64,000 bases of DNA from Rhytidiadelphus loreus (taxonomy: Eukaryota > Streptophyta > Bryopsida > Hypnales > Hylocomiaceae). The position numbers and the translations under genes are program-made. The notes beneath the pieces were generated by a model, which ran no database searches, was not told the DNA's origin, and was given only the letters and a program-made list of their open reading frames with translations. Below, in pieces: positions 12,696 to 26,475 of the stretch (position 1 is the first letter of the stretch; each line of letters begins with the position of its first letter). The DNA lies in NCBI GenBank assembly GCA_947034895.1, contig OX344765.1, forward strand, positions 21,147,001 to 21,211,000, written 5' to 3'.

Positions 12696-13870
12696 CCTCG
12701 ATCCTTTCTCAAATTTTGGCACATTATTGCTTATATCTTTCTATAGAAATATCATTTATGGCAATTTCATGAAATTGGTCACTAAGGAAGGTTGTCTTTT
12801 CAACATTTAAGAGTTACATTGGATGAACGAGAAGTTGATTGGACTAAACAACACCGACCTCGAAGCCCTCTGTTCATCGTCCAAAATATGGACATGGGTG
12901 CGCTTAAGGGTTACCAGAACTCCTTTATGGGTGCAAGCTGAGCCCTGCTTTTGCACTGCCTTACTTTGGGAAAGTTCTGATAGTTACAGGTAGTTTCAAT
13001 AGAAGGATGGGCATGTTCCAACTTACACATTTCCAATAGCTGAGCTGGAAACCCTAAACCTAGACGAAGGAGTGGATCCAAATCATTCACCGTTACTAAA
13101 TCAGTTGAATTCTGGGTTTAAAACAAAAACAAAAATTAAAAATTAAACCTTAATTGGTTATTAATATAGTTATGTATTTTAGTATGGTCACTGTAATAGG
13201 ATGTGAGTAAAGAATTTAATAAGTCCGGCAGTTTTTCAGTTGATTTCCCATGGTCAGTTCATGTTCAGTTCCTTAGGATCCCAGTCAGTCGGTTGGGACT
13301 TGGGATGATCAGTAAATAGGTTTAATTTAGTTTAATTCACTTTTTCCAAAACAACAGAAATCCCATCACACTGCACAGACTGACCGGACATACAAATGGG
13401 AATTATAGCCTAAGCTTAATTAAATACCTTGTAACTTAAGTGAAGTGAAGGCCATTTTGATCATATTCCATTGGGTCCTTTTGATTGATCCCAGTGACAG
13501 AGGCTCCTCATGTCTCATGTAGATTTAATTTTTATTTTAATTCACTTCTTCTTTTTCCTTTAGAAACAAATGAAATTTCATTTCATTTGAAAGGGATTAA
13601 TTCACTTTTTGAAACCAACAAAAAACTCCATTGCAAGTCAGTAGCCACCATCGAGGGCTTAAGAACACAACAATTTTACACTTTTTTTTGGAAACAAACC
13701 TCGGCACCGATGGGCAACAAAGGCTGTTCAGTTATGCAAAGGAGGAGCGAGGCATTGATCTGGACCTTGTAACAAACATGACTGCAACTGATCTCTGATG
13801 TAGATTTGAAAAAAGGCCTCCCAAACTTTTTCAATCCCTGCTTTCCTTCCCTTCAAAAATTGGAAGAGGG
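12696..13870. other. Intergenic DNA, no gene seen
   Basis: Contains a palindromic GAAATTTCATTTC patch near 13,570 and A/T-rich filler. No exon is supported. Confidence 0.5.
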
Positions 13871-14451
13871 TTAACCCTTAAAGGACAGAGGCACAGTTTG
13901 GGCAGAAATTGTGAAAAAAAACTGCCACTTTTTAGGGCAGTGAGAAAAAAATGAAAAAAAAGTTCTTTTTTCAAAATTCAACCGTACAAATTTTTACTAA
14001 ACTACTATAGGTATATGTGGAAAAAAAAATTAGAAACTTTGACCACACAAATGGAAAGATTATAACATTTGAAGTTAGAAGAAAAAGTGTGTTTTTTACC
14101 TTGCCCAAAAGGGACAGAAGCCTTTAACTCCTCCTAGAGTGAGATTTTTACACTATACATGGTTATTTCTTTTTGACATTTGCATCTTGTATTATGTTAA
14201 GTTACATACTTGCCAAAATTTAGAAGTAAAGGAGGAGTTTTGCAAAACTTGCCCAAAGTTGCCTGTCTTGCCAAAAAAGTTTGGGGCAACATAACTTTTG
14301 ATCCGGGCACTTGATCAGAGAAAAATCAAATTCCCATTGTAGGGTACATGTTCACACCTGGTGTCAAAATTTCGTGAACATTGGACCAAAATTGACTTCA
14401 CGTGAATCTACCTACATATGTTCAATGATCATTCGGTCCCTCAAGGGTTAA
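13871..14451. mobile_element. TTAA-bounded element, family 2
   Basis: Starts TTAACCCTTAAAGGAC and ends GTCCCTCAAGGGTTAA, imperfect terminal inverted repeats of 16 bp with TTAA outermost; 581 bp in total. The interior parallels 10,066-10,671 and the partial copy at 31,010-31,216. No coding capacity. Confidence 0.75.
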
Positions 14452-17400
14452 GTGGAAAAAGTACAAGCATCATACTCAATCTATTTAAGAGCATTGTTGT
14501 TGAGAGATCGGTGGTTTGATATTGATTTTGGGGGGATCTATAATTATAATGATTGTAATTACTAATGAGATTGACCTATGGTCTTGATTATTTGTTGTTG
14601 AGAACAACTATTTGTTGTAAGTTTGTAATTATAGTATAGTGTGTTGCCTATTAAGTAATAGTTAAGGATTTTTTAATTTTTGTTTGAGGGAAGGTGAAAA
14701 TTCCTAAAAGAGTCCAATGTAAAGAAATATGAATGCCCATCTTTCTATTTTTGTATTGTCTTCTAGAAAACCTTCTTCATAATCATTATAAAAGATAGAA
14801 GCAAAATGAAATTATCATCCCATTCATTGTCATAGACAAAACTCAAACAATAGTAGAGAGTCCGTTTGCCAACTTTCCTAAATCAGCTTAACATCTCCCA
14901 TTGCCCAACCTTGCAACCATGATTTTAGATCAATAGATTATATATTTTATTGACTTTCATAGCTATACAATTTAATATGAAACATGACACATTATATGAT
15001 AATTGTGACTCCTCCATCCAATTCATTACTTAATTTAGACAAAACCACATCCACCAAGCCACCATGAGTGACATTCAAGCATTGAGCCATATTTTCGAGA
15101 AGTATGATTTTTAGTTTCCAATGTCTCTCTATCTTTTCCTCTTTCTTCTTTTACAACATTTAAAACACGATTGCTTTACACTTAAGACAAAGTCAATCAA
15201 ATCAAGAATTATGAACTCTTTCAATAGTAAAAAAACCCTTCAAGCATGGTAAAATAAAAAACTTTTTCTTTGAATTTCAAACTCCATAATCTTTCAATTT
15301 GTACAACTATTACAAAAAAATTGTACCCTGCAAAGGGCTGCAAATGTTTGATTTTTGGCAATCCCGTAGTGGAAGTATAGAAAAAATTATTATTATTTTT
15401 AATTTTTAATTTTTTTAATTTATTATTATTTTTAATTTTATTAAATAGTCAATCTGGTGTTGACGTGGCATCGGTAGTGTCACGTCAAATCTAGGGGAAA
15501 AACTTGGTGAATTCACTTAGAGTGTCCATTAGAAACCACGTGCAAACAAAACTTTGGCCCCCCTATATACTTTTTGAATTTTAAATTTTAAAAAAAAATG
15601 AATAAATTTTCCTACTTTGAAAGTTTATGTTTTGAATTATTGATATTTTTATTTGTTAATAATAATTAGTTACAAATTTTTGAAGTAAAAAGATACACTG
15701 TAGAAGTGAAAAATAACTTTCACACCCCTATATTATGTAAGAAAAAATTGTCTAAAAAAAAACAAAAAATTCTAAAAATAACTCTCTATTGAAAGCTCAT
15801 TTTGAGTTAAATATTGATTCAATGGTCATCTAAATGTGTTTTCTATAATTATTTGAGTTGAAAAACATGCCATTTTAAGTCATTTTCAACCTCTTCTAGA
15901 AATCATTTCATATTTTATTTGAGTTGAAAATTTCAGCAATAGAAATCTATAGTCATTACGGGATTCATTATTAAACAATGCTCAAAATTTTGGGTTGAAA
16001 TTAGAGTTTATTGAAAATCACTTGTTTGCATGTGGTCTGTTATAGTAGAACTAAGTGCACCCATTGAGGAGAAAAAAATTCCAAAATTGCACAAAGCGGG
16101 TACAAAACTGACATCCGTTTGCAAGGTTCAGATTTTTTGTAATGCAAGTTTCTGTCAAAACTTCCCACACATTCCAGTGATAATCTAGTGTAAATTTCTA
16201 CAACTAAACTTCAAATTTATTTCCCTTCAAATTCCCCTCCTCCTCTCATTTGCTCAAATAAGTGATATTTTTTTTTTTTACAATTTCTACTCAAAATGGA
16301 ACTTACCCAATCCTTTCGTGGTTAATCTGAGCTCAAATTGTTAGTGATAATTAAGCTTAGACATATTAAGGGCAAGAAAAAAATTCAAGTTCACGTGTGA
16401 TGCAGACAATGGATGGTACTTTACACCGATCGCACTCAGATGTGTTGAATAGCAAGAGCTGCTTGTTTGATCTTCCTACATGATTGCATTTTTGTATAAG
16501 TGGACAAAGGAGTCCACATTTGTATCGCAATCAAGGATGCATTATATTGCCCACTTTTTTTCTTTTTTTTGGAAACAAATGGTCAATTCCCATTGATATA
16601 TATTGCCCATTTTTAATAGCACAGCGACACCTCCTTCGCAGGAATAGAAACAAAAACTCTGTCACGTATAAGTTATAAGCCATTGATTTATACGGCCAGC
16701 TGAGATTTGGCTGTTTTGTTGACCCTAGTTGTAGTAGTTGTAGCGGGAGCCCATGCTTGTATTTAGGGTTGGTTTCCATGTCATGGGGTGAAGCTCACCG
16801 ATCACTGGTGAAATGGGACCCTAGAAGGAAAAAAAAATCTTGTTCCACTATTGATTGGTGGACTTTATTGGCCTTGATTCCACATGGAAGCCGACCCTCA
16901 ATGTGATTAATTTAGCAAATCTTGTGTATAATATATACATAGAGAGACCGGAGTCAAACTACTAAATATCCAAGTTGATTCAATGAGTGAGAGGTTGAAA
17001 TTAATGATTCAAAACATTTTGTTCAATAGGTATCATAGGTATCAATCTATTCAATCAAAAAATTATAATGTCCTTTTTTTTATAAAAAGCTAAGGTTTTG
17101 GGTGCTCACTTTGACATAAATTTTTTTTTCTTGAAACTATGACTTTTGCGATATTATCCTATTGACGTCAAACGAAGCTTTATATGGTAATTAAGACTTA
17201 TTCTAAAATGCCAAAAAATTAGACCAAGGTTTTGAGTTTGACCAATTTTGAAAATGTCCTACATTTTTAGGTTTGTCCTCTGTCTTCAGTATGAATGTTG
17301 AGAATCCCTTGGAAATATTAACTTATAAGTTTTAGTTCTTAGCTCAATTTTTATGATTTTCAAAAATTGGAAAGTGCATGGGTTTTAGATGGTTTGCTAG

Positions 17401-20209
17401 GACATTCAAAAGAATGAGATTAGCTTATTTCAATCCATTTTTTATTTATTTGCAATTTAGAAATTAAAGTTCTGAATTTCTACATTGGGAACCAACTTGT
17501 GCTTGAAGCCCTTAAATAAGCTCACTTTTTATTCTCTACGCTGGGATCCAACTTGAACTTACTTGGTCTCAATTGATCAAGCTCAAGTTGATTCCAAATG
17601 TAGAGATTTACATTCCCTTCTATTTTCTTGTTATCCTAAATTTTCTCTTACTCTTCTTTACATATTAAATTGAACCACACTACGTGTTGTCTGCAGATTT
17701 TAAGAGTCAATTTCATGTTCTTAGAGCAATTTTTTTACATTATCTTTGTGATTCTCCTTCACTATTGTTATAAAAGAGCAAATATTTCATACTACTATCT
17801 CTCTTCTCTCCTCTCTCCCTCCTTTTGGTCCAAGCTACTCTTTATGTTACAAGAGGCGATCAATGGATGTTAAAATTGTCTCTTAGTCACTAATATAAAG
17901 ACTCCACTGTGTCAAGTAGAAGTAGTTGACCCTTAAGAACCACACACTCAAATTTTGAACAATGGACGAACATAAACATGTTGTGAGCACATAGATTCTT
18001 GTTGTAGTTCACTTACATTTGTGTTGTATATTTTTTTACAACTTTCTTTCTAGCAAATCTTTTATAGTTTAAGGGGCATCAATATACATAACCTCAAAAA
18101 CCAACTTTTAACTTCTAAAATGACCCCTCAAATGTAACTTTAATGAAAAAGTAAAATAAAAATCTCTAAGAATTACAATAATTAGAACTCAACATTTTCA
18201 ACTCAACTCAAATAATCTTGAAAAATATTAGATAGTGTAGCAATTAATTTCACCGTATGGATATGATCTATGAATCATATGTTACAACTTCTGTTTGAAA
18301 TCATCAAATTATTATTATAAGTTGCATTTGATAGTACATCTCTACAATTTGGAAAATTTGGACGATGTCTTGGTCCTTAAAGAATTAAGGTAAACCAACT
18401 TGTTACCAATCTATTACCACACAAATTCCAATTTCATCCTCAAGCATACCCACTTGGAATTTACAAGGACAAAATTGAGATGAAAATGATTAAGATAGGA
18501 CACCAAATTCCACGTCTTTCTATTTTGTATCACCTAGTAAGTTTCATGGAATGAACAAAGAAGGATTGCAAAAGAACCAATTCAACTCCCCCAACCACCA
18601 TAAGCTTTTGAAGATAACCAATGGGAGTTGAAGCATCATTTGCTTGAAGGGTGCTCATTTAACCCCTAAAGTCCCATTGTCTCCATAAGAGACAAAATAG
18701 AATTACACAAGCTCCTATAGTCTCAATATTTTTCATAATTTTCTAAACCTTTTGTGAGGACAAAATAACAAATTAACTTTCTAGGAATATCATTTAAATT
18801 TCAATTGGTGCCCTAGGGCAAAAATTATGGTACAATAAGCCCAAATTTTAGTTTGGTGGGTAAAAGAAAAGAAAAAATTATTATTTAGAAATAATTTAGT
18901 TTTCATATATTGTATTTTTATCTACATAGAAAGCTGTGATTCATTCTATTTGGATTTGTTATGTGAATGTTATGGTTAATCTTGTTTTGGGGGCAATCAT
19001 AGCATCTTTTTGAGAATATAATTTGTAATATTCATTTTTGAATTCAATTTTTATAATTTTTCAAATAGATAAATTTACAAGATTAAGATCTCCTTTTATA
19101 ACAATCTCACCATTGAAATCGGTGTATTTCAATTCCATCTTCGAGCTATCAACAGTTTAATTTTCTATTCAATTTTGAACCTACTTCTATTTTAAAAAAA
19201 TTTAATGAGTGAAACTTGTTATTTCTTACAATATTTTTTTCAAGATTCTTAACTTAATTTTTCAAAATTCAAAAAAAAAAATTCAAAATCAACAGTGCAA
19301 AAATTTTAAGTTAAAAAGATTCAAAGCCAAAAAATCTATTCAAGGAAGGTCCAATAAATTTGTTTTCTTTCTCTTTAAATGCAAATATCTTGCAATCTAC
19401 AACCATCACCTAGTAGGTGCAAAAAAAGTGGCATTTGGGGATGCTTCAACTTTACTTGGTTAGTCTGCCTTAGTTAACCCTTTAATTTCCAAAATTATAA
19501 AAGCAAGAATATAGATAGAATCTTTAGCATATATGAAATTGTTGTAAATAGAGGAGCCAAAGTGAAAAAAGTAATTGTACCAAATTGGAGAATGAATGAT
19601 AAAAAATGTGTGTTAAAAATTAGAACTTTTTACCATTGGTATTGCAAATTTTTTGAGTTTCTTGATAGTATATGCAACATTGTTGACATTGATGTATGAA
19701 AAATGCACAAATATATGCATGCAACACTAGAAAAATCATAAAAGATTCACTTCAAGGACCTTTGGATTCAGTAGACATTGCTTTCAAAATTCATACGTAA
19801 CAATCAACATTGGATAATATACCTTCTATATGTAAAAATACAATCGTAATACAAAAAACACTTGGTACATGGATATACAAAATCTTCTACTTAAAATTGA
19901 CATAAGTTCAATTGGGTTTTTTTTGTGACTAATTGACACTTACATAAGGGTAGAAGAGCTAGCATCTACAACATAAGATAGAAAAAAGACTTGGAAAAAG
20001 CTCATTGTTGACCATTGTACTTGGAAGTATTGAAAACATTGCTATATGCAGTATTTTACGCCATATTTCTTTATGGTGACCTTCTTTCTAGAAAGAACCT
20101 ATCCACTTATGTCATCTTTGTGTTTGCTTTTCCTCCAAAACATTTTCAATGTTATTCAAGATGCAAAAGGGACACATCTTTAGCAATTCTTTCCACATAT
20201 TTCCATGTA
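14452..20209. other. AT-rich intergenic DNA with small repeat relics
   Basis: No gene is recognised. Noted items: an AT-cored block at about 15,370-15,450 flanked by GTTGACGTGGCATCGG and GTGTCACGTCAAA; a minus-strand retroposon-like tail at 16,555-16,600 (T-run, then GGAAACAAATGGTCAATTCC); and TTAACCCCTAAAG near 18,658 without a clear partner end. Short frames do not have coding character. Confidence 0.5.
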
Positions 20210-21173
20210 TTAATCCCTAAACATCAAAGACTATGTTTTCACCAAAACTACTCCAAAACTGCCCTTGCATTTACAAGCACCAAATTTTAGATGAAAAACA
20301 TTTCTGGACAAATGTAACCATAGGATCTTGTATTAAAATAGTAAGAAAAGATGTGGAAAAATTTTCAAAAGTTTCCACGGTGTAGATGGTGAGATATTAA
20401 CGTTTGAAGTGACAAAAATCCTTTTTTTGGCCCTGTGAAAATACAGGCAGATGCACTTCACAAGGTTACATTTGTAGGAAAAAAATGTACAAAATGGTGG
20501 TTACTCTTTGGATTCATTCCTCAAGTCAAGTTGGCTACATGCTTGAAATCTTTTAGATCATTTGGAATTGTACAACATATTGGAAAAAAATAGTAAGTAG
20601 AAAGAAGTAGAGAATGATTAAAAATACTAAATTGCAAACAATTTATTTATAGAATTAAAAAATTCCAATCCCAATGGTTGTAATGTTGTAATAAACAATA
20701 TACACCTAATGTTTTCATTTTTTTCCCGAAATATTTAAAACTAAGTTAAATAAAGGACTTTAAAGTTTATTTTAGAGTAGAGATTCCATAACTATCCACA
20801 AACTAACCCAAACTAAAATTTCTCATAAATTTCATCTCATGAATTAAAATGGAATGATTCAAAGCTTACCACATATATCAAAATCTAAAGAATCAATTTC
20901 AAATTTTTATTTTAAAAAAAGAAGTGATTTTCAAAGAATTTTTTTTTCTACCCAAGGTAATTGGGCTGGCCACTGCCCACTGAAAATTACATATTATGCA
21001 ATAACTTTTGAACCATGTAGTCAAAAGTTATGAAAATTGTTGGGCCTTAAAGCTACTCCTTTTCCCTATATTGTGTGAAATTTTCAAAGAAATAAAAGAA
21101 AAACTCTGTCTGTAGTGAGCTGCCCAAAATCGCTATATTGCCAAAAAACGTTGTTTGGACATTTGGGGGTTAA
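20210..21173. mobile_element. TTAA-bounded element, family 1 copy B
   Basis: Begins TTAATCCCTAAACATCAAAG and ends TTTGGGGGTTAA; 964 bp, the same length and internal order as 1,575-2,538. Non-coding. The equal length of copies A and B supports these as true element boundaries. Confidence 0.7.
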
Positions 21174-22328
21174 ATGGAGATCGGCAAACATCCCCATATA
21201 TAAACATGCATGCAATTGTATTTTCTAGATTGGATTGCTCCAATTCATTATCTATCAAATAAATTAGTGACCTCCATTTGCTAACTCACTTCCCATTCCT
21301 CTCAGAGTTATGTATGTATTATTACTCCAGAAACCAATTTGGGATTCCTTGGGATTTAACCCTATAACATCATTGCGGACACTAAGTGCCAAATGGATGA
21401 TATAGAACCCTTCTATGTAAGATAGAAATGCAAATGTTCATCTTTGGAATTTTGTGTAAAAAGGGGAAGTCTTGCACAATAGTTTGACCTCCAATGAGTG
21501 TTCTTGGTTTGTTTCTTAAAGCAAATGATTCACATGGTACCAAAAAGGATGATTTCTACAATGACCAGCTTAGTGTTTCAAGCATGGGAAGGGGGACCAA
21601 TGGTTACATGGACTTTCTTTCAAGAAGGTTATGAGTTTCCTAGCTCCTTCATTTAGGGGGCTTGAATTGAAAGAGGTCAATCTTGAGTATGCAATTTGAA
21701 TATGTAATTTTTTGTATGCAATTTTGGTATGTGTTGACTCTAAATAATTAATGAAATGAAGTTTTGGAAACATTGTGGCAGCAATGTGCATGGCCATGAT
21801 TAAAGTTTGGCATTTTTAAATACATTACCCTTTTTTTTCTTCTCATGGCTTGAAGCTGCTTATTATTATTTTATTATTCTTGCAATTGGGCATTAAATTT
21901 CCTTCAAAAATACACTGGTTCCAAGGTTAAATGATTAACAAATGCCACCCTGACCTTCTCTATCCTATCTTTCTCTGCAAAGTGGGTGTAGGATAATTTG
22001 TTTGCAAATGCCTGATCTGACATTTTCTTCCAGTTTTGTCTAACATATGGGTGCTTGGCTTTTGATGAGTGCCTTAGTGGAGAACATGTGCCACTTGGGG
22101 CCATGTATCTTTTAATGCAACCAGCATGTAGTAATGAACACGAGCTCCAGCCATTTCATTCAAAATGTTGTAATTGTAAATTACAGAACATTGACATGAA
22201 AAAATCCTACGTCAACCATTTTATTTAAGTTAATGCACAAATTAGTTCATTGCCCCTGACTTTTTTTGAAAAAGACAGATGACTGTGATTGAACTGTAGA
22301 TTCATCCACTACGCATAAACTGCAATCC
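21174..22328. other. Intergenic DNA with a family-3 repeat copy
   Basis: About 21,380-21,570 contains CCAAATGGATGATATAGAAC and the CACCTCCAATGAGTG-type phrase (here GACCTCCAATGAGTG) shared with 6.5 and 24.7 kb. The remainder shows no gene. Confidence 0.5.
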
Positions 22329-23273
22329 TTAACCCATAAAGGTCATAGTCTATGTTTTGAACAAAAACATTCCCAAACTGCCATTTCTGATACAAGTACC
22401 AAATTTTAGACAAAAAAAAATTTTGGACACACGTAATTGTAGGATCTTGTAGTAAAGTGATTAGAAAAGGTGCGGAAAAAATTTCAGAATTTTCCACCGT
22501 GTAGATTGCAAGATATTAACATTTGAAGTGACAAAAATCATTTTTTTGGCCCTGTGAAAATACAGGCAACTGCACTTCACAAGGTCACATCTATATTAAA
22601 AAATGTTCAAAATGGTGGTTACTCTTTGGATTTATTCCTCAAGTCAAGATGGCTACATGCTTGAAATTTTTTTAGATCATTTGGAATTGCACAACATATA
22701 GGGAAAAAGTAGTAAGTAGAAAGAAGTACAAAGTGATTCAAAATACTAAATTGTTAAGAATTTAATTATAAAATTGAAAAATTCCAATTTCAATGGTGGT
22801 AATGAAGTAATAAACAATATACACCTAATGTTTTTATTTTTTTCAAAAAATATAAAAAATTGAATTAAATAAAGGACTCCAAAGTTTATTTTTGAGTAGG
22901 GAATCCATAAATATCCACAAACTAAAACACCTCATAACTTTCATCTCGTTTAATCAAAATGGAATTATTCAAAGCTTTACACGTATATATAAATGTAGAG
23001 AACCAATTTCAAATTTTTATTTCCTAAAAAAGTGATTTTCAAAGAAGTTTTTTTTCCTGCCTGGGCTGCCTGCCAAACACTGAAAATTACATATCATGCA
23101 ATAGCTTTTGAACCATGTAGTCAAAAGTTATGAAAATTGTTGTGCCTTAAACTACTCCTTGGGCACACATTGTGTGAAATTTAAAAAATAAATAAAATTT
23201 TAATCTATCTGTAGTGAGCTGCCCAAAATCGCTATGTTGCCAAAAAAATGGTGTTTGGTCCTTTAGGGGTTAA
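22329..23273. mobile_element. TTAA-bounded element, family 1 copy C
   Basis: Starts TTAACCCATAAAGG and ends CCTTTAGGGGTTAA, good terminal inverted repeats with TTAA at each edge; 945 bp and collinear with copies A and B. Non-coding. Confidence 0.75.
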
Positions 23274-23374
23274 AAATAGCAAAAAGAAATTAAAGTTTGG
23301 AAGTAAATGAATTTAAAAGCTAACCACCTCTATTGACTCAATTGTTTGACTAGTTTTCTCAAAAAATTGTCAAT

Positions 23375-23500
23375 GCATTTTTTGGAGAGTCACGATGACT
23401 TCAATATTTTATTGCATTTTTTTAGGAGTCATGACGTCTTCAATATTTATTGCATTTTTGGGGGGAGTCACGATGACTTCAATATTTTATTGCATGTTGT
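23375..23500 (+). repeat. Three tandem units of about 45 bp
   Basis: The phrase GGAGAGTCACGATGACTTCA...ATTTTATTGCATTTTT occurs three times in succession with small changes. A short frame across it shows a matching repeated peptide, but nothing else supports coding. Confidence 0.8.
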
Positions 23501-24710
23501 TGTACATCGTATTATTGATGTTATTTGATGAGTAGCATCCATCCTAAAAAATTCTTATAAACATTTCAAATTATGAAGTCAATAGAGGTTGCCCAAGTTC
23601 TCAAAAAGCTCAAAGTGGGCTCAAAGTGGGCTCATTGGTATTGCAAACATTTGACATATGCATGCTTCAAAAAAGTATTAAAAAATTTAGGTAATATTAT
23701 TTTTAATGGAATTTGAAGATTCATAATGAATCAAAAACTTGAGACCTCATTTGCTATCGTAGATGATCTATAAGTTTGCAATTTGAAATGTTGTTGCATC
23801 TACTTTGAATTGATTGAAGATATTTGTCCTATTACATGATCAATATGAGTCATTTTAACTTGTATTTAGCAACCCAAATTATTTTTTTGGCCACAATCTT
23901 TTTGAATTGAATATGTTTGTCTATAAGGGCACTTACAAAGTACATTTTTTTAAAGATTAAAGATTTGATTTAATATGATTTGACAACAAAAGCATTGTAC
24001 CAAAATTTTGACAATTCACTCAAGAAAATTAGAACTTGAAATTTTAATCATTGGAAGCGCACTCAAACAAAAGTACTTTGTTTGGGTACAAGAAAAATTA
24101 AATTAAGACATTGGACAAAGAATATAAACCATTTCATGAGGTAGCTAAAAGATAAAAATTACAATGATATTGACAAATCACAGTTAAAGCATTTGCAATG
24201 CTCCCGAGTTCTAAGACAACAACGGTACTATAAAACTTGAAAAAGTATTTTTGAATTATGTGAGCACTCCAATGCAATTGCCATGCTTCACATTAATTCC
24301 ACATATGGCATTTTTGGTCTTTTTGCCTATCCCTCGAAGCATCTTGGCAAATTGGCATTCATGGGTCATTGTGAGGAATGCTCTAGCTACCCAATGGATG
24401 GGTGAAATTAGAATCAATTACATACCTCGTGAATCATGAATCAAACTCTTGTATGAGAGAATCTGTTGCAACCCACGCTAGTCTTAGAGGATCTTTCACC
24501 AAAATTACAAGTAGGAGTTTTGTAAATCCAACCGTGCATTGGGGCACCATTGCCGAAATAAAACCTTCACTATGCAAGTCTCATTTTCTGCCTCACCATT
24601 TGCAGTTACAAGGGTTATTTACCAACTTTGTATTGCAGATGTTCTTACCAAAGCACTTTGCATTCCAAATTTGGCTTGAGCCGTAAAGGCCGTCGTAGAA
24701 GTTTGTGTGT
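23501..24710. other. AT-rich intergenic DNA, no gene seen
   Basis: No convincing exon. The frames near 24,250-24,690 lack splice or family support. Confidence 0.45.
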
Positions 24711-25121
24711 TTGATGAATGACAAAGACAAAGAATCCTTCCGTGTAGGACAAAAGTGCAACTATTCATTTTTGAAAATTTGTTGTGGAAAGGAGAGGTCT
24801 TCTACATTTAGTAGTTTGACTTCCAATGAGTGCTTTTGCATTTTTTTTGAAACCCAATGATACCCACAGTTTCCAAAGGGATGATTTTCACAATCACCAA
24901 TCCATCCTTTTACGGGTTCGTCAAGATTTCGTTTTCTAATTCTAAACCAATCCAAAGAGTAAGAATTTTTATTTGAAGGGGCCAATTCCAAGGTTGACTG
25001 GGGATGCTCTCTTCCAGCTTGTATATTTCTATTGATGTGCCTTTTTAACCCTTGAAGGACACTACCTATGAGACCAAGATAGTCACCAAAATGCTTGAAA
25101 TTATTGGACCAAGAGGTGCAT

Positions 25122-25168
<47 letters not shown>

Positions 25169-25510
25169 ATAGCGAACAACCAAGTCATCCATCATCCACT
25201 TTTTGTCCTCACGATTATTTAACCCTCAACCCTTAAACATCAAGGAGGACGTTTGGCACGGTTACCAAACAAGTTGATTTCCACAGTGACCAACTTGTTG
25301 TTTAACCCTTAAAGGACGAAGGGATGACCTTGGAAATCATCCCTTTTCATTACCGTGTGAATCATTGGCTTAAGAAATAGCAAAAGCACTCACTAGAAGT
25401 CAAGTCAATCTACTCTAGAAGACGACGTCCCCTTCTCACACAAAATTTGAAGGATGAATAGTTACACTTATGTCCCACATCAATGGAGAGATCCTTTGTC
25501 ATTCATGGTC
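24711..25510. mobile_element. Inverted-arm element (family 3) around a TTTC microsatellite
   Basis: The left arm (from GATGAATGACAAAG, through CCAATGAGTGCTTTTGCA, to AAAGGGATGATTTTC) is repeated in inverted form on the right (GGGATGATTTCC region near 25,330, AGCAAAAGCACTCACTAGAAG near 25,380, TCATTCATGG near 25,505). The arms diverge by roughly a quarter. TTTAACCCTTGAAGGAC (25,047) and TTTAACCCTTAAAGGAC (25,296) lie at the inner edges. The Lys/Glu-rich minus-strand frame at 24,761-25,195 merely reads through the microsatellite. Confidence 0.65.
25121..25168 (+). repeat. (CTTT)n microsatellite
   Basis: Twelve uninterrupted tetranucleotide units. Confidence 0.95.
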
Positions 25511-26033
25511 TGCAAAACGTCCTCAGCAGCATCGTTTATGGGTTAATAAAGGGTTAAGCTGGCTCTTGATCCCTCACGGCACCTCAAAGAAATTATATCC
25601 CTGACTCACTTTCCCTTCCCTTGCAAGAGCAGCTGCCGCATTCCCCAATGAGGAGGAGGATCCGTCGCTCCCCCTCCGTCGCTCCCCCTCCGTTGCTCCG
25701 TCCATCCCTCTGTCGCTCCGTCCGTCCGTCCGTCCTTTGGGAAGTCAAAAGTTTGACATTGTTGGAATTCTGGAAGCCTGCTATCTCTCCTCAGAATTCA
25801 CACCGTCCCAGACTTCTTCCCAGTGCACCCAATCACCCATTCTACTCCTGGAGTGCTACTTATGAAGGGGTCCTTATGATAGTGCGTGTGTAATTCAAGT
25901 TACGCCTGCAGCTGTGCAGCAGCGCCGCGTCGCCCGAGGCCGAGGATCCATAATATTCTGCACATGGACTCGGACAGATCTGAGGAGCCCAGCGAGAGCC
26001 AGGCACGCCATGACTGTAAGGACTAATAAGCTT

Positions 26034-26061
26034 AGGGAAGGGAAGGGAAGGGAAGGGAAGG
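26034..26061 (+). repeat. (GGGAA)n microsatellite
   Basis: Five consecutive GGGAA units, purine only. Confidence 0.95.
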
Positions 26062-26125
26062 AGAGAAAAAAAACTAACAAACCTGGAAAGCAGGGGTATA
26101 ACTTACAAAAGGGAGTGCTGGGCTG

Positions 26126-26163
26126 CAGACAGACAGACAGACAGACAGACAGGCAGGCAGGCA
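26126..26163 (+). repeat. (GACA)n(GGCA)n compound microsatellite
   Basis: About six GACA units run directly into three GGCA units. Confidence 0.95.
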
Positions 26164-26389
26164 GCTGCCAGGGGGGGAGGAGGAGGGGGAGAAGAAGAAG
26201 AAAAGAAAAAGAGGAGGGCAAAGCACATACCATAGCCATAGCTGTAGCCTGAGCCTGAGCCTGGCCAACGATGGAGGATACTTAAATTGGGAGAATCTAA
26301 CACTCACTGGAAGTCCTTTCGGGGAAAGACTAGAGACAACAACAAAATCTAAGCCTAGCGCAGCGCAGCTTGGAAAAAGAAGAAGAAGA

Positions 26390-26475
26390 ATCCCCTTGCT
26401 AGGACACTTGTTGTAATTTTATCTTTTGCAATGAAATTTCGTTTCATTTGTGTCAAAAAATTAATAAAAATAACT
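26390..26475 (+). mobile_element. Retroposon tail flanked by AAGAAGAAGAAGAA
   Basis: The stretch GTTGTAATTTTATC...TGCAATGAAATTTCG...CATTTGTGTC followed by an A-rich tail matches the 12.4-kb tail in sense. AAGAAGAAGAAGAA occurs on both sides (about 26,376 and 26,477), a plausible target duplication, although it is low-complexity sequence. Confidence 0.55.

Noticed and set aside
24761..25195. 144-codon Lys/Glu-rich minus-strand protein
   Set aside because: It reads through the CTTT microsatellite and repeat arms. No gene context.
25895..26307. Overlapping Cys/Leu-rich and Arg-rich frames on both strands
   Set aside because: They are produced by GACA/GGCA and GGGAA repeats, which stay open in several frames.
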